The notes under the pieces were generated by a model. That model was not told the DNA's origin and did not search any database. It saw only the letters and a program-made list of their open reading frames with translations. This document shows, in pieces, positions 35,518 through 43,875 of a stretch of 64,000 bases of DNA. A program made the translations under genes and the position numbers. This stretch comes from Petrimonas sp. IBARAKI (lineage in GTDB: Bacteria; Bacteroidota; Bacteroidia; Bacteroidales; Dysgonomonadaceae). Every line of letters begins with the position of its first letter. The stretch's first letter is position 1. The DNA lies in contig AP018040.2 in assembly GCA_002356435.2 (NCBI GenBank), positions 2,852,001 through 2,916,000 on the forward strand, written 5' to 3'.

Positions 35518-36780
35518 TTATCCCCTGATGATTGTCTGAGCTCTGTTCGGCCCTACAGAAACAATAGCAACAGGCACACCCAGCTCTTCTTCCAAAAACG
35601 AAAGATAAGCGTTAAATTCTTCGGGAAACTCGTCTTCCGACTGCATGTTCGTCATATCGGTCTTCCAACCCGCCAGTTCTACGAAAACAGGTTCAATGTT
35701 TCCTGTAATGTCGAAAGGCAAGTCTTCGGTTTCTTGTCCGTTGATGTTGTAAGCCACGCACACCTTGATGGTTTCGAAAGTATCCAGCACATCACTTTTC
35801 ATCATCACCAGCTTGGTCACCCCATTGAGCATTATCGCATAGCGGAGTGCTACCAGGTCAATCCATCCGCAACGACGTGGACGTCCGGTAACGGAACCGT
35901 ATTCACGACCTAGATCACGCATCTGCTGTCCGTCTTTATCGAACAGTTCTGTAGGGAAAGGGCCACTTCCCACCCGGGTGCAGTATGCCTTAAAAATCCC
36001 GAACACTTCGCCAATTTTTCGCGGAGCCACACCCAATCCGGTACAGGCGCCGGCGCAAATAGTGTTGGATGAAGTAACAAACGGATAGGAACCAAAATCA
36101 ATATCAAGCATAGATCCTTGCGCACCTTCAGCAAGCACTCCCTTTCCCGATATGAGTGACTTGTTGATAAAATGTTCCGAATCGATAACCTGGAATGATT
36201 TCAATTTCTCAACTCCGGCAAACCATTCGGTTTCAATCTTTTCCAAGTCGTACTCAAAATCGTATTGCGCCAGCATCTCTATGTGTCTTGCCGTAGCTTT
36301 TTTGTATTTCTCTTCGAAATTATTGAATAAATCTCCTACCCTCAAGCCGTTCCGACTTATTTTATCGGTGTATGTCGGCCCGATTCCCTTGCCGGTCGTC
36401 CCTATTTTTGAATCTCCTTTAGCCTGTTCCATAGCCTCGTCTAACAACCGATGGGTAGGCAGAATTAAATGAGCTTTCTTGGAAACATACAGCCGCTCGG
36501 TCAACGCATGCCCCGATGCTTCCAACGCTTCGACTTCAGCCTTGAACAGAGCCGGGTCCAGCACAACCCCATTTCCGATAATGTTGATTTTCCCGGGTTG
36601 AAAAATTCCCGACGGAATCGATCTCAGTACATATTTCTGATTTTCAAACTCCAACGTATGTCCGGCATTTGGCCCGCCCTGAAATCGAGCCACAATATCG
36701 TAATTGGGCGTTAACACATCTACTACTTTTCCTTTTCCTTCATCGCCCCACTGAAGGCCTAAAATTACATCAACTTTCAT
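35518..36780 (-). CDS. purA: Adenylosuccinate synthetase
   Basis: PurA joins IMP and aspartate with GTP to give adenylosuccinate in AMP synthesis. The 420-residue protein starts MKVDVILGLQWGDEGKGK with the GTP-binding and catalytic D/H residues (GDEGKGK, NAGHT). It continues with GTTGKGIGPTYTDK and the C-terminal GPNRAQTI. I use the ATG at 36780; an in-frame ATG 39 bp upstream adds a non-conserved tail. It lies between a frameshifted four-helix-bundle gene and a truncated pcm. Confidence 0.95.
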   Translation of the reverse strand: MKVDVILGLQWGDEGKGKVVDVLTPNYDIVARFQGGPNAGHTLEFENQKYVLRSIPSGIFQPGKINIIGNGVVLDPALFKAEVEALEASGHALTERLYVSKKAHLILPTHRLLDEAMEQAKGDSKIGTTGKGIGPTYTDKISRNGLRVGDLFNNFEEKYKKATARHIEMLAQYDFEYDLEKIETEWFAGVEKLKSFQVIDSEHFINKSLISGKGVLAEGAQGSMLDIDFGSYPFVTSSNTICAGACTGLGVAPRKIGEVFGIFKAYCTRVGSGPFPTELFDKDGQQMRDLGREYGSVTGRPRRCGWIDLVALRYAIMLNGVTKLVMMKSDVLDTFETIKVCVAYNINGQETEDLPFDITGNIEPVFVELAGWKTDMTNMQSEDEFPEEFNAYLSFLEEELGVPVAIVSVGPNRAQTIIRG

Positions 36781-36835
36781 ATTATTCTTTAGATTATAAG
36801 ACTCAAAACTTATAGACAATAGACTTTACTTTAGA

Positions 36836-37107
36836 TTATTTTTTGAACGAGAGAATCATTATTTGTAATTTCACAAGTTTATCGACACTCTCATGCATCA
36901 ATTCAGTATCAATATATTCCAGATTTCGAGCAATAATAATTGCCGCTTCAAGCTCATAAGAAAAGCCAATCGCCATTTCCAAAAACTCGAAAAATCTTTG
37001 GTCCTGTACTTCGAAGAACCTTCTGCAATATTTAAGGGAATTGATAAGACAGGACATTGTGTAACGAAATCCATTGCTTTCTGCCGTATAATTAACTTCC
37101 TGAAATT
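36836..37107 (-). pseudogene. Frameshifted four-helix-bundle (23S rRNA IVS-type) protein gene
   Basis: Two overlapping frames together give a degraded four-helix-bundle protein (TIGR02436 type, normally ~115-125 residues). From 37107 one frame reads FRKLIIRQKAMDFVTQ, then jumps directly to LSIPLNIAEGSSKYRTKDF. Consensus members have about 20-25 residues between these blocks, so an internal deletion is present. After KDF the similarity moves to another frame and continues as EFLEMAIGFSYELEAAIIIARNLEYID to the stop. Hence at least one deletion and one frameshift. It lies between fur and purA. Confidence 0.72.
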
Positions 37108-37160
37108 ATGCGCAATTCTTATTCTAAATATCTTTTAGTCTACAAGTCTGAATATCTTTA

Positions 37161-37649
37161 TTATTTAGTTTCTTTATTCAGTTTTCTCAAAGCTATTTTC
37201 TTGGCGTGACTGCACTTACTGCAAATCCCGTAAATATACATACTGTAGTAACTTACGGTAAATTTTTTAATTTTTCGTTGCTGTGCCGCAGTAAACAGGT
37301 TGCCGTTTTTGGATTCCCAAACTTCACCACAGCTGGTGCAGATAATGTGATCGTGATTTTCGTTGCCGTAAGCACGTTCGTACTTCGAAATATTTCCTCC
37401 GAACTGATGTTTCACCACCAGTCCACAATCGAGCAGCAATTCAATGGTATTATAGAGTGTGGCACGGCTGACACGAAAATTCACATCTACCATGGATTTA
37501 TATAACGAATCCATGTCGAAATGTCCTTTTGTGTTGTAAATATGATCGAGTATGGCAAATCTCTCCGGAGTTTTACGGTGCTTACGATCAGACAGATACT
37601 GCATGAACTCATCTTTCACCTGTTTTCTCAATTTCTGGCTGCTATCCAT
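37161..37649 (-). CDS. fur: Fur-family transcriptional regulator
   Basis: A 162-residue Fur/PerR-type metalloregulator. The winged HTH includes RKTPERFAILDHIY and FRVSRATLYNTIELLLDCGLVVK. Metal-site residues include the HDHIICTSCGEV region (C104, C107) and C143/C146 (GICSKC), a structural zinc pair. Whether it senses iron, zinc or peroxide cannot be decided. A TATTTTTG element (37661-37654 on the minus strand) ends only 4 bp before the ATG, implying a leaderless mRNA or a start at the internal methionine 16. Confidence 0.9.
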   Translation of the reverse strand: MDSSQKLRKQVKDEFMQYLSDRKHRKTPERFAILDHIYNTKGHFDMDSLYKSMVDVNFRVSRATLYNTIELLLDCGLVVKHQFGGNISKYERAYGNENHDHIICTSCGEVWESKNGNLFTAAQQRKIKKFTVSYYSMYIYGICSKCSHAKKIALRKLNKETK

Positions 37650-37723
37650 AGTACAAAAATATTTCTTTTTTCAATCGCTTGAAGTTATTTTTTTGATATT
37701 TTTTTAAAGATACACATTTAAAT

Positions 37724-39175
37724 TCATTTCACCGTTTCGGAATGAACAAAAAATGCCGGATAACAGACTTCACTCTCGTTATGATATGAATCTGAAACCG
37801 TTACATAATAATAATAACCCTTTTCATCAATGGATGCTGCATACTCAAAAAAAGGTTCTCTCAATCCCGTGGCGAGGATATTTTCGGCTTTGTGTACATC
37901 TAAATCCTCCGATTCACTCCTGTAAACATTATAAGTGACTCGGTCCGCGGCATCATCGGTTTTCCAGCTAAGCAAAAGTTTTCCGTTTATATTTTCAGCA
38001 GTTAAGTCGTACGGTGCTCCAGGGATTTCATCCGAAAGCCAGGTCATTGCCGGCAGTTTTGCCGGATAACGGTAATAGTGCTCCAGGGTATTCAAGATCC
38101 CTTTTGTGTTCGACAACACATTATCTGTTCTGAAGTATGCCTGTCCGGCCGACTCGTTCTTCCTTGTGTAATCCATCTGGTTCTCGATATCCTGCCGGCT
38201 CCAGCCCAGCTCAATCATCTGATAGGTTCCCAATCCCGGAACGATAATGCGCTTGTTCCCGTTTTCCAGCCAATCGTCCACAAACGGATAAAAAAGATGG
38301 TCCTTATAATACATCATAGGATAAAGGGCATCATGCTTACCAATCTTCAACCACATGGCGGCGTCCTGAAAAACAGTTTCCAAAGCAGTCCATCCAGCCC
38401 CTGTATTCCCCAACGCCCTGTACCGCCCAAGAGGGGCACTGCTGACCTGTACCCATTTTTTTTGACTTTTCACCCAGTCGTAAGCCTTGGTCACAAACCG
38501 GGTAATGTTATCTCTACGCCATTGGTGTAACGTTTTCCCGTTACCGTAAAGCCTATACATCCCAGCATCAGGAAACTTACCCGTGTTGTCCGGATACCGG
38601 ATATAATCAAAATGAATCCCGTCAATATCATAATTTGAAACGATCTCCTTTACGATGGACAAGAGATAGTCGTCGGTTTTTGGATTACCCGGATCAAGAA
38701 ACCATTCGCCACGGTATTTCCGGGTTATGGATGGATTTTTTTTTGTAACCGATCTTGCACCCAAACTTCTCACATGCTTGTCTAAACCCAACGGATAGGT
38801 TACCATCCAGGCGTGCAGTTCCATACCGCGCTTATGACACTCCTCAATGACAAAAGCCAGCGGATCAAATTTGGGCTTCCCATATCCGGATGGAACAATT
38901 ACCGATGCCAGCGGCTCAATTTTTGAATCATAGAACATTTCTCCTCTTGCCCGAACCTGAAATATTACGGTATTGAAATTGTGTTTTTGCAGATTATCAA
39001 GAATAGCGATCAGCTCTCTTTTTTGCACTTCCTGACTGATCCTGTTCCTTGGCCAGTCAAGTCCGTAATTTGTTGTCAACCAGACGGCCCTGACTTCAGA
39101 AGCAGGAGGATTGACAGAAAAAATTCTCATCACAACAAACAGAAAAAAGATGAGAAGCAGATGTGTTCTATTCAT
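37724..39175 (-). CDS. GHL10/DUF187-type glycoside hydrolase-like protein
   Basis: A 483-residue exported protein (signal peptide to about residue 20). The GHL10 TIM-barrel domain spans about 27-370: EVRAVWLTTNYGLDWPRNR, FNTVIFQVRARGEMFYDSKIEP, YDIDGIHFDYIRYPD and ALYPMMYYKDHLFYPFVDDW. A fibronectin-III-like domain covers about 385-480. Relatives (YngK type) are thought to act on cell-wall or polysaccharide substrates. FDYIRYP holds the acidic residues most likely to be catalytic. It is monocistronic. Confidence 0.85.
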   Translation of the reverse strand: MNRTHLLLIFFLFVVMRIFSVNPPASEVRAVWLTTNYGLDWPRNRISQEVQKRELIAILDNLQKHNFNTVIFQVRARGEMFYDSKIEPLASVIVPSGYGKPKFDPLAFVIEECHKRGMELHAWMVTYPLGLDKHVRSLGARSVTKKNPSITRKYRGEWFLDPGNPKTDDYLLSIVKEIVSNYDIDGIHFDYIRYPDNTGKFPDAGMYRLYGNGKTLHQWRRDNITRFVTKAYDWVKSQKKWVQVSSAPLGRYRALGNTGAGWTALETVFQDAAMWLKIGKHDALYPMMYYKDHLFYPFVDDWLENGNKRIIVPGLGTYQMIELGWSRQDIENQMDYTRKNESAGQAYFRTDNVLSNTKGILNTLEHYYRYPAKLPAMTWLSDEIPGAPYDLTAENINGKLLLSWKTDDAADRVTYNVYRSESEDLDVHKAENILATGLREPFFEYAASIDEKGYYYYVTVSDSYHNESEVCYPAFFVHSETVK

Positions 39176-39374
39176 TAATTATAATCGTTCTAAACTTGGC
39201 GATGCAAATTTAAAACAAAAATGCAGTGCTGGTATACATTTTTCGAATGTTAACACTTTAAACCGGAAAAGCCGATCAATTCTGTGTAGAAACAGGACTT
39301 CAACACCTCGCTAAAAAGTAGCCACCTCATAAAATCATTTCACGGCTCTTTTTACGAAACTTTATCTTAATATT

Positions 39375-39406
39375 ATTGCTAAACTTAATAATTAATTCTA
39401 CTTTTG
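39375..39406 (+). promoter_or_regulatory. Bacteroidota-type promoter of tatA
   Basis: TTG at 39376-39378 and TACTTTTG (39399-39406) are separated by 20 bp, as in the TTTG/TAnnTTTG consensus. The leader to the tatA ATG is about 48 nt. Confidence 0.6.
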
Positions 39407-39454
39407 TGAAAATATAGTGTTTGCAAACAAATTATCAAACTAACAATAAGACCT

Positions 39455-39664
39455 ATGAATCCACTGCTTTTTAATTTAAACGGATGGGAAATTCCCATTA
39501 TTATCTTGGTTGTCTTAATTCTTTTCGGTGGAAAGAAAATCCCTGAATTTATGAAAGGGTTGGGAAAAGGCATCAACAGCTTCAAAAAAGGACTGAACGA
39601 TATTGAAGAGGATATCAAAGCCGATCCGGCCGACAAAAAAACATCGTCCACAAGCAATCAGTAA
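39455..39664 (+). CDS. tatA: Twin-arginine translocase subunit TatA/E
   Basis: A 69-residue protein with the TatA layout. A short N-terminus and [29 protein letters not shown] (helix, F-G-x-K-x-x-P hinge, amphipathic helix) are followed by an acidic, disordered tail rich in D, K and S. TatA oligomers form the path for folded proteins across the inner membrane. It precedes tatC, from which it is separated by a 98-bp spacer with a hairpin. No TatB is seen, so a minimal TatAC system is likely. Confidence 0.92.
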   Translation: MNPLLFNLNGWEIPIIILVVLILFGGKKIPEFMKGLGKGINSFKKGLNDIEEDIKADPADKKTSSTSNQ

Positions 39665-39698
39665 CCTAATTTTCCAGTTATTGTAAAAATCGTCTGTT

Positions 39699-39736
39699 CT
39701 CGGGATTAATCCACGTTTTTGTGGATTTTTTCCGAG
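39699..39736 (+). terminator. Terminator-like hairpin between tatA and tatC
   Basis: CTCGG (39699-39703) pairs with CCGAG (39732-39736), and AATCCAC (39708-39714) pairs with GTGGATT (39721-39727). A T-run follows the inner stem. It may attenuate transcription so that TatA is made in excess of TatC. Confidence 0.55.
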
Positions 39737-39762
39737 ATTAAATTCTATAATCTGTTGGTTGC

Positions 39763-40590
39763 ATGAAAGAGAAAGAAATGTCCTTTTGGGACCATCTCGA
39801 GGAATTCCGCTGGACGTTGATACGAATTATCGGCGCAGTGCTTATTTTGGCCATTGCTGGATTCATCCTTATTCCTCGTATTTTCGACTCAATAATTCTT
39901 GCACCCAGTTCTTCCGATTTTATCACCTATCGTTTCCTGGAGAGCGCCAGCAAATACATCCCTTTCCTTCCCGATTTTTCGGCCGACTCGTTTAATGTTG
40001 AAATGTTGAACATCAACATGACCACGCAGTTTATGACCTATATTTCCACTTCTCTGGCATTTGCTGTCCTGTTGACCATCCCCTATATTTTGTTTGAACT
40101 CTGGCGCTTTATCAGCCCGGCTCTTTACGAAAACGAGACCAAAGGGGTAAAAATGGCCTTTGGATTCGGAGGAGTGATGTTCGTGATCGGCTGTCTGGTT
40201 GGCTATTTTATGGTTTTTCCATTGATCTTCAGGTTCCTCATCACTTTTGAATTGAGCGATGCCATTAAAAACACCATCTCGCTGGATTCCTACATGAACA
40301 ATTTTTACACCCTCATCCTCATTATGGGTGTCGTGTTTGAGTTGCCGCTTGTTTTCTGGCTTTTATCCAGCTTGGGACTCATCTACCGGTCTTTCTTCCG
40401 CAAGTACCGCAAACATGCAGTGGTAGGTTCTATGGTGCTGGCAGCTATAATTACCCCGTCTGGCGACCCGTTTTCACTTATTATAGTCACCATACCGCTT
40501 TACATGCTTTGGGAAATAAGCGCTTTCGTGGTAAAAAAAGATCCACCGGAAGAAATTGAAGAAGAGGATCTGCCGACAGTCTTTGAGTAA
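39763..40590 (+). CDS. tatC: Twin-arginine translocase subunit TatC
   Basis: A 275-residue six-helix membrane protein that recognises Tat signal peptides. MSFWDHLEEFRWTLIR at the N-terminus is the TatC signature (S-F-x-D-H-L-x-E-L-R). The family motif region FEL-W-FISPALYENETKG and a long periplasmic loop with conserved acidic residues are visible. A second ATG at 39778 is better spaced from a purine-rich stretch and may be the real start. It ends directly against the convergent yccF gene. Confidence 0.93.
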   Translation: MKEKEMSFWDHLEEFRWTLIRIIGAVLILAIAGFILIPRIFDSIILAPSSSDFITYRFLESASKYIPFLPDFSADSFNVEMLNINMTTQFMTYISTSLAFAVLLTIPYILFELWRFISPALYENETKGVKMAFGFGGVMFVIGCLVGYFMVFPLIFRFLITFELSDAIKNTISLDSYMNNFYTLILIMGVVFELPLVFWLLSSLGLIYRSFFRKYRKHAVVGSMVLAAIITPSGDPFSLIIVTIPLYMLWEISAFVVKKDPPEEIEEEDLPTVFE

Positions 40591-40965
40591 TTATCGGTTC
40601 AGAATCACTTTGCCAAACGGTGAAAAAGCTAATTTCATTAATTTGAAATGCTGGTTTCCGAAAGGAATACCGATAATGGTGATGTAAAACAAAACACCGA
40701 AAAACAGGTGTGTGAGCACAATGGGCAACCCACCGATAAAGAACCAGATAATATTCATAACAAGTGCCAGGCACCCCGAAGTTGTGCGATTTTGCACTGC
40801 TTTTTTATCGAAAGGCAACAATGCCATCTCCGCCAGTTTCAGCGATTGCAGGCCGAAGGGAATACCGATTATTGTAACCATCAGGCCAATACTGGCAATA
40901 ACGTATTCGATGGCAATAAATATGCCTCCGAAAACAATCCAGATCACATTTCCCAGCGTCCTCAT
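40591..40965 (-). CDS. YccF-domain inner-membrane protein
   Basis: A 124-residue membrane protein with two YccF repeats, each ending in the motif T-I-I-G-I-P-F-G (IGIPFGLQSLKLAEMALLPF and IGIPFGNQHFKLMKLAFSPFG). Predicted helices are about 5-30 and 65-100. Function unknown. The ATG overlaps the RidA stop as ATGA, so the two are translationally coupled. Confidence 0.88.
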   Translation of the reverse strand: MRTLGNVIWIVFGGIFIAIEYVIASIGLMVTIIGIPFGLQSLKLAEMALLPFDKKAVQNRTTSGCLALVMNIIWFFIGGLPIVLTHLFFGVLFYITIIGIPFGNQHFKLMKLAFSPFGKVILNR

Positions 40966-41339
40966 CGTACGGCAATTGCTTCAATTTCCACCATGCAGCT
41001 TTTAGGCAAGCCTTTGGCAGCTATGGCCGAACGGGCAGGAAAATCCCCGTCGAACTGCGAAGCGTACACCTCGTTCATCTCGGCAAAGTAAGCCATGTCT
41101 CCCAGGAAGACGGTAGTTTTTACGATGTTTTCCGTTGTAAGTCCGGCTTCATCCAAAATAGCCCGGATATTTTTGAAACATTGCACCGCTTGCTCTTTCA
41201 CTCCTCCAGTGACCAGCTCTCCTGTTAACGGATCAATAGGGGTTTGTCCGGAAATAAAAAACATTCCCTTTGCTTCGATTGCTTGGCTGTAAGGGCCTAT
41301 TGCCGCAGGAGCATGTTTTGTTGAAATTACTTTTTTCAT
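40962..41339 (-). CDS. ridA: RidA/YjgF family enamine/imine deaminase
   Basis: A 125-residue trimeric RidA protein that hydrolyses reactive 2-aminoacrylate and related imines. The family pattern is complete: AIGPYSQAIEAKGMFFISGQTPIDPLTGEL, GVKEQAVQCFKNIRAILDEAGLTTENIVKTTVFL and the C-terminal RSAIAAKGLPKSCMVEIEAIAV, with the substrate-binding arginine in the PARSAIAA segment. It is the first gene of a two-gene unit with yccF. Confidence 0.93.
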   Translation of the reverse strand: MKKVISTKHAPAAIGPYSQAIEAKGMFFISGQTPIDPLTGELVTGGVKEQAVQCFKNIRAILDEAGLTTENIVKTTVFLGDMAYFAEMNEVYASQFDGDFPARSAIAAKGLPKSCMVEIEAIAVR

Positions 41340-41420
41340 AAAATTTAGTTTACTTAATATTGCTTTCCTTCCACTTTAATTCATCCGGTTATAATGTTGA
41401 AATATGGGTTATATTATTAG

Positions 41421-42164
41421 TTAATAGTCTATTGATCTTTGTCTTACCACCTCATAAATCATCACGCCCGCCGCCACAGAAACGTTCAGTGATTGAATGC
41501 TGCCGAACTGCGGAACCTTAACCAATTCATCACACACACGCAGAATTTCGGGCGAAACGCCTTCGTCTTCCGAACCCATTAAAATGGCTACAGGGACCGA
41601 CATATCTGCTACGGTATAGTTTTTTGCCGCTTTCTCAGTGGCGGCCACTACTCTTATGCCACTGTTTTTCAGGAACACAACAGCGTCTTTCAGGCTGTTT
41701 TCCCGGCATACCGGAATGATGTGTAATGCTCCGGCCGACGTTTTAATGGCATCGGCATTTACCGATACGCTTCCGCGCGCCGGAATCACTATGGCATCTA
41801 CACCCGCAACTTCGCATGTGCGGGCAATAGCGCCAAAGTTACGCACATCGGTAATTCCATCAAGTACAACAATAAGCGGGTTTTTCCCTTGCTCATAAAG
41901 AAACGGAACAATCTGGTCTAGTTTCTGGTACGTAACTGCCGAGGTAAAGGCAATAACCCCCTGATGATTTTTACGGGTTATCCTGTCGATCCGCTCCAGC
42001 GGGACTTTCTGCATGGGGATTTCGCACCGGCGTAGCACCTCCTGCAGTTCTTTGAAAAGTTCACCCGACAATTCACGTTTAACAAGCACTTTGTCGATAT
42101 CTTTTCCGGCTTCTGCCGCTTCAATCACGGCACGGATGCCAAAAATCATCTCTTTCTCTTTCAT
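41421..42164 (-). CDS. rlmB: 23S rRNA 2'-O-methyltransferase RlmB (TrmH/SpoU family)
   Basis: A 247-residue SPOUT methyltransferase. The N-terminal substrate-binding domain (FGIRAVIEAAEAGKDIDKVLVKREL) is followed by the knot domain with motif 1 LDGITDVRNFGAIARTCEVAG, motif 2 ILMGSEDEGVSPEIL and motif 3 VPQFGSIQSLNVSVAAGVMIYEV. It should methylate G2251 of 23S rRNA, although other TrmH-type tRNA/rRNA targets are possible. Confidence 0.9.
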   Translation of the reverse strand: MKEKEMIFGIRAVIEAAEAGKDIDKVLVKRELSGELFKELQEVLRRCEIPMQKVPLERIDRITRKNHQGVIAFTSAVTYQKLDQIVPFLYEQGKNPLIVVLDGITDVRNFGAIARTCEVAGVDAIVIPARGSVSVNADAIKTSAGALHIIPVCRENSLKDAVVFLKNSGIRVVAATEKAAKNYTVADMSVPVAILMGSEDEGVSPEILRVCDELVKVPQFGSIQSLNVSVAAGVMIYEVVRQRSIDY

Positions 42165-42209
42165 TTTTTATGAGTTATGTGTTACGTCTTTAAAGTTTCA
42201 ACATGAGCT

Positions 42210-43868
42210 TCAGGCCTCCAGCATCACCTTGGCATTTTCAACAGCCTGAACAGTAACTTCCGCACCGCTAAGCATCCGGGCGATTTCCGTAACCCTTTCG
42301 TTTTTCAGCAATAAACGCACATAGGTTGCCGTAGTCTCAGCACTGTCCTCTTTGTAAACGTTGTAATGTTTTGTTCCTTTGGCTGCTATTTGCGGCAAAT
42401 GGGTGATGGCGATTACTTGCATATCGTGTGCCATCTCGCGCATGATCGCACCCATTTTATCGGCTATCTCACCCGAAGTTCCCGTGTCGATTTCATCGAA
42501 AATAACCGTCGGCAGTGTCGTTGCCCCGGCGATCATCGATTTCAGGCAAAGCATCAGTCGAGAGATTTCTCCGCCGGATGCAATCTGGGAAACGGGCAGC
42601 AACGGTGTGTTTTTATTGGCCGAAAACAGAAAGCTCACAGCATCTTTGCCGTTAGAATCGGGATTGTTTTTGGTGGTAATATCGCATATGAACCTCGCGT
42701 TAGGCATTCCCAGATAAACAAGCATTTCCGTGAGTTGCTTTTCTACCGGCTGCGTAGCCGATTTTCTCCTTTCACTCAGCACTTCTGCTTTTAGCAACAA
42801 CAGCCGTTGTTTTTCAGACACCTCTTTTTCGAGTTGTTCTATTTGTTCGTCCAGCGACAGGATGTTTTGCAACTTTTCATCCAACTGTTTCTGTATCTCC
42901 TGCAGTTCCTCAACCGATTTTACCGAATGCCTCTTCTGCAAATCGTAAATCACACTTAACCGCTCCTCCACCTGTTGTTGCCGCTCGGCATTGAAATCTG
43001 TTTCTTCGAAATGCTTCCCGGCTTCAATCCGGACCTCTTTTAAATCAATATAGGCCGACTCCACCCGTTGCTCCAATTCGGCAGCTTTCGGAAAAACATG
43101 CTGAATACTTTTCAACGCGTCGGTTACCGATTTTAATTTTTGTTCAACAGCACCACCTTCACCCGAAAGTGCATCTACTACCGCAAAAAGCGAAGCTTTA
43201 ATTTCCTCGGCATGCGTTATGGTTTCCAGCTCGGCTTCCAGTTCGCCCTGTTCTCCTGCCTGTAGTTTTGCACCAGCCAATGCATCGAACTGGAATTGAA
43301 AATAATTTTCCTCTTCCTTGTTTTTTTGCGATTGCTTCTGCAGTTCGAGCAACAGTTTCCGGCTCGCCTGATATTGCTTGAATACTTTTTGGTATGCCTC
43401 CTTCTCCGCTTTTGTACGGGCAAGAATATCCAACACGTTTAACTGAAAAAAGTTGTCGTTTAACGACAGGTTCTGATGCTGCGAATGAATATCTATCAAC
43501 CTATCACCTAAGTCTTTCAGGTCATTCAGGTAAACAGGAGAATCGTTAACGAAAGCCCGCGACTTTCCGTTCGTCCAAATTTCGCGGCGCAGGATACATT
43601 CATCGGGATTATATTCCCAATCCCGCTCTTCAAAAAAATCTTGCAAATCATACCTTGAAAAATCAAAAATGCCTTCGATGGTACATTTCTGCTCGTTTTG
43701 CTTGATATAACGATTATCAGCACGTTGTCCCAAAATCAGCGAAAGCGCACCCAGTATAATGGATTTTCCAGCTCCGGTTTCTCCGGTAATAACCGAAAAG
43801 CCCTTATCAAAATCGATATGAAGCGAATCTATCAGCGCATAATGTTGTATTGCAAGCGATTTCAGCAT
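42210..43868 (-). CDS. recN: DNA repair protein RecN
   Basis: A 552-residue SMC-like ATPase that acts early in double-strand-break repair. Walker A GETGAGKS is at residues 29-36, long coiled-coil arms occupy about 160-370, and the ABC signature plus Walker B lies in ASGGEISRLMLCLK...PTVIFDEIDTGTSGEIA. The start at 43868 (MLKSLAIQHYALID) is the family N-terminus; the longer frame to 43988 lies inside the upstream DUF4835 gene. The gap to that gene is 7 bp. Confidence 0.93.
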   Translation of the reverse strand: MLKSLAIQHYALIDSLHIDFDKGFSVITGETGAGKSIILGALSLILGQRADNRYIKQNEQKCTIEGIFDFSRYDLQDFFEERDWEYNPDECILRREIWTNGKSRAFVNDSPVYLNDLKDLGDRLIDIHSQHQNLSLNDNFFQLNVLDILARTKAEKEAYQKVFKQYQASRKLLLELQKQSQKNKEEENYFQFQFDALAGAKLQAGEQGELEAELETITHAEEIKASLFAVVDALSGEGGAVEQKLKSVTDALKSIQHVFPKAAELEQRVESAYIDLKEVRIEAGKHFEETDFNAERQQQVEERLSVIYDLQKRHSVKSVEELQEIQKQLDEKLQNILSLDEQIEQLEKEVSEKQRLLLLKAEVLSERRKSATQPVEKQLTEMLVYLGMPNARFICDITTKNNPDSNGKDAVSFLFSANKNTPLLPVSQIASGGEISRLMLCLKSMIAGATTLPTVIFDEIDTGTSGEIADKMGAIMREMAHDMQVIAITHLPQIAAKGTKHYNVYKEDSAETTATYVRLLLKNERVTEIARMLSGAEVTVQAVENAKVMLEA

Positions 43869-43875
43869 AAATTTC

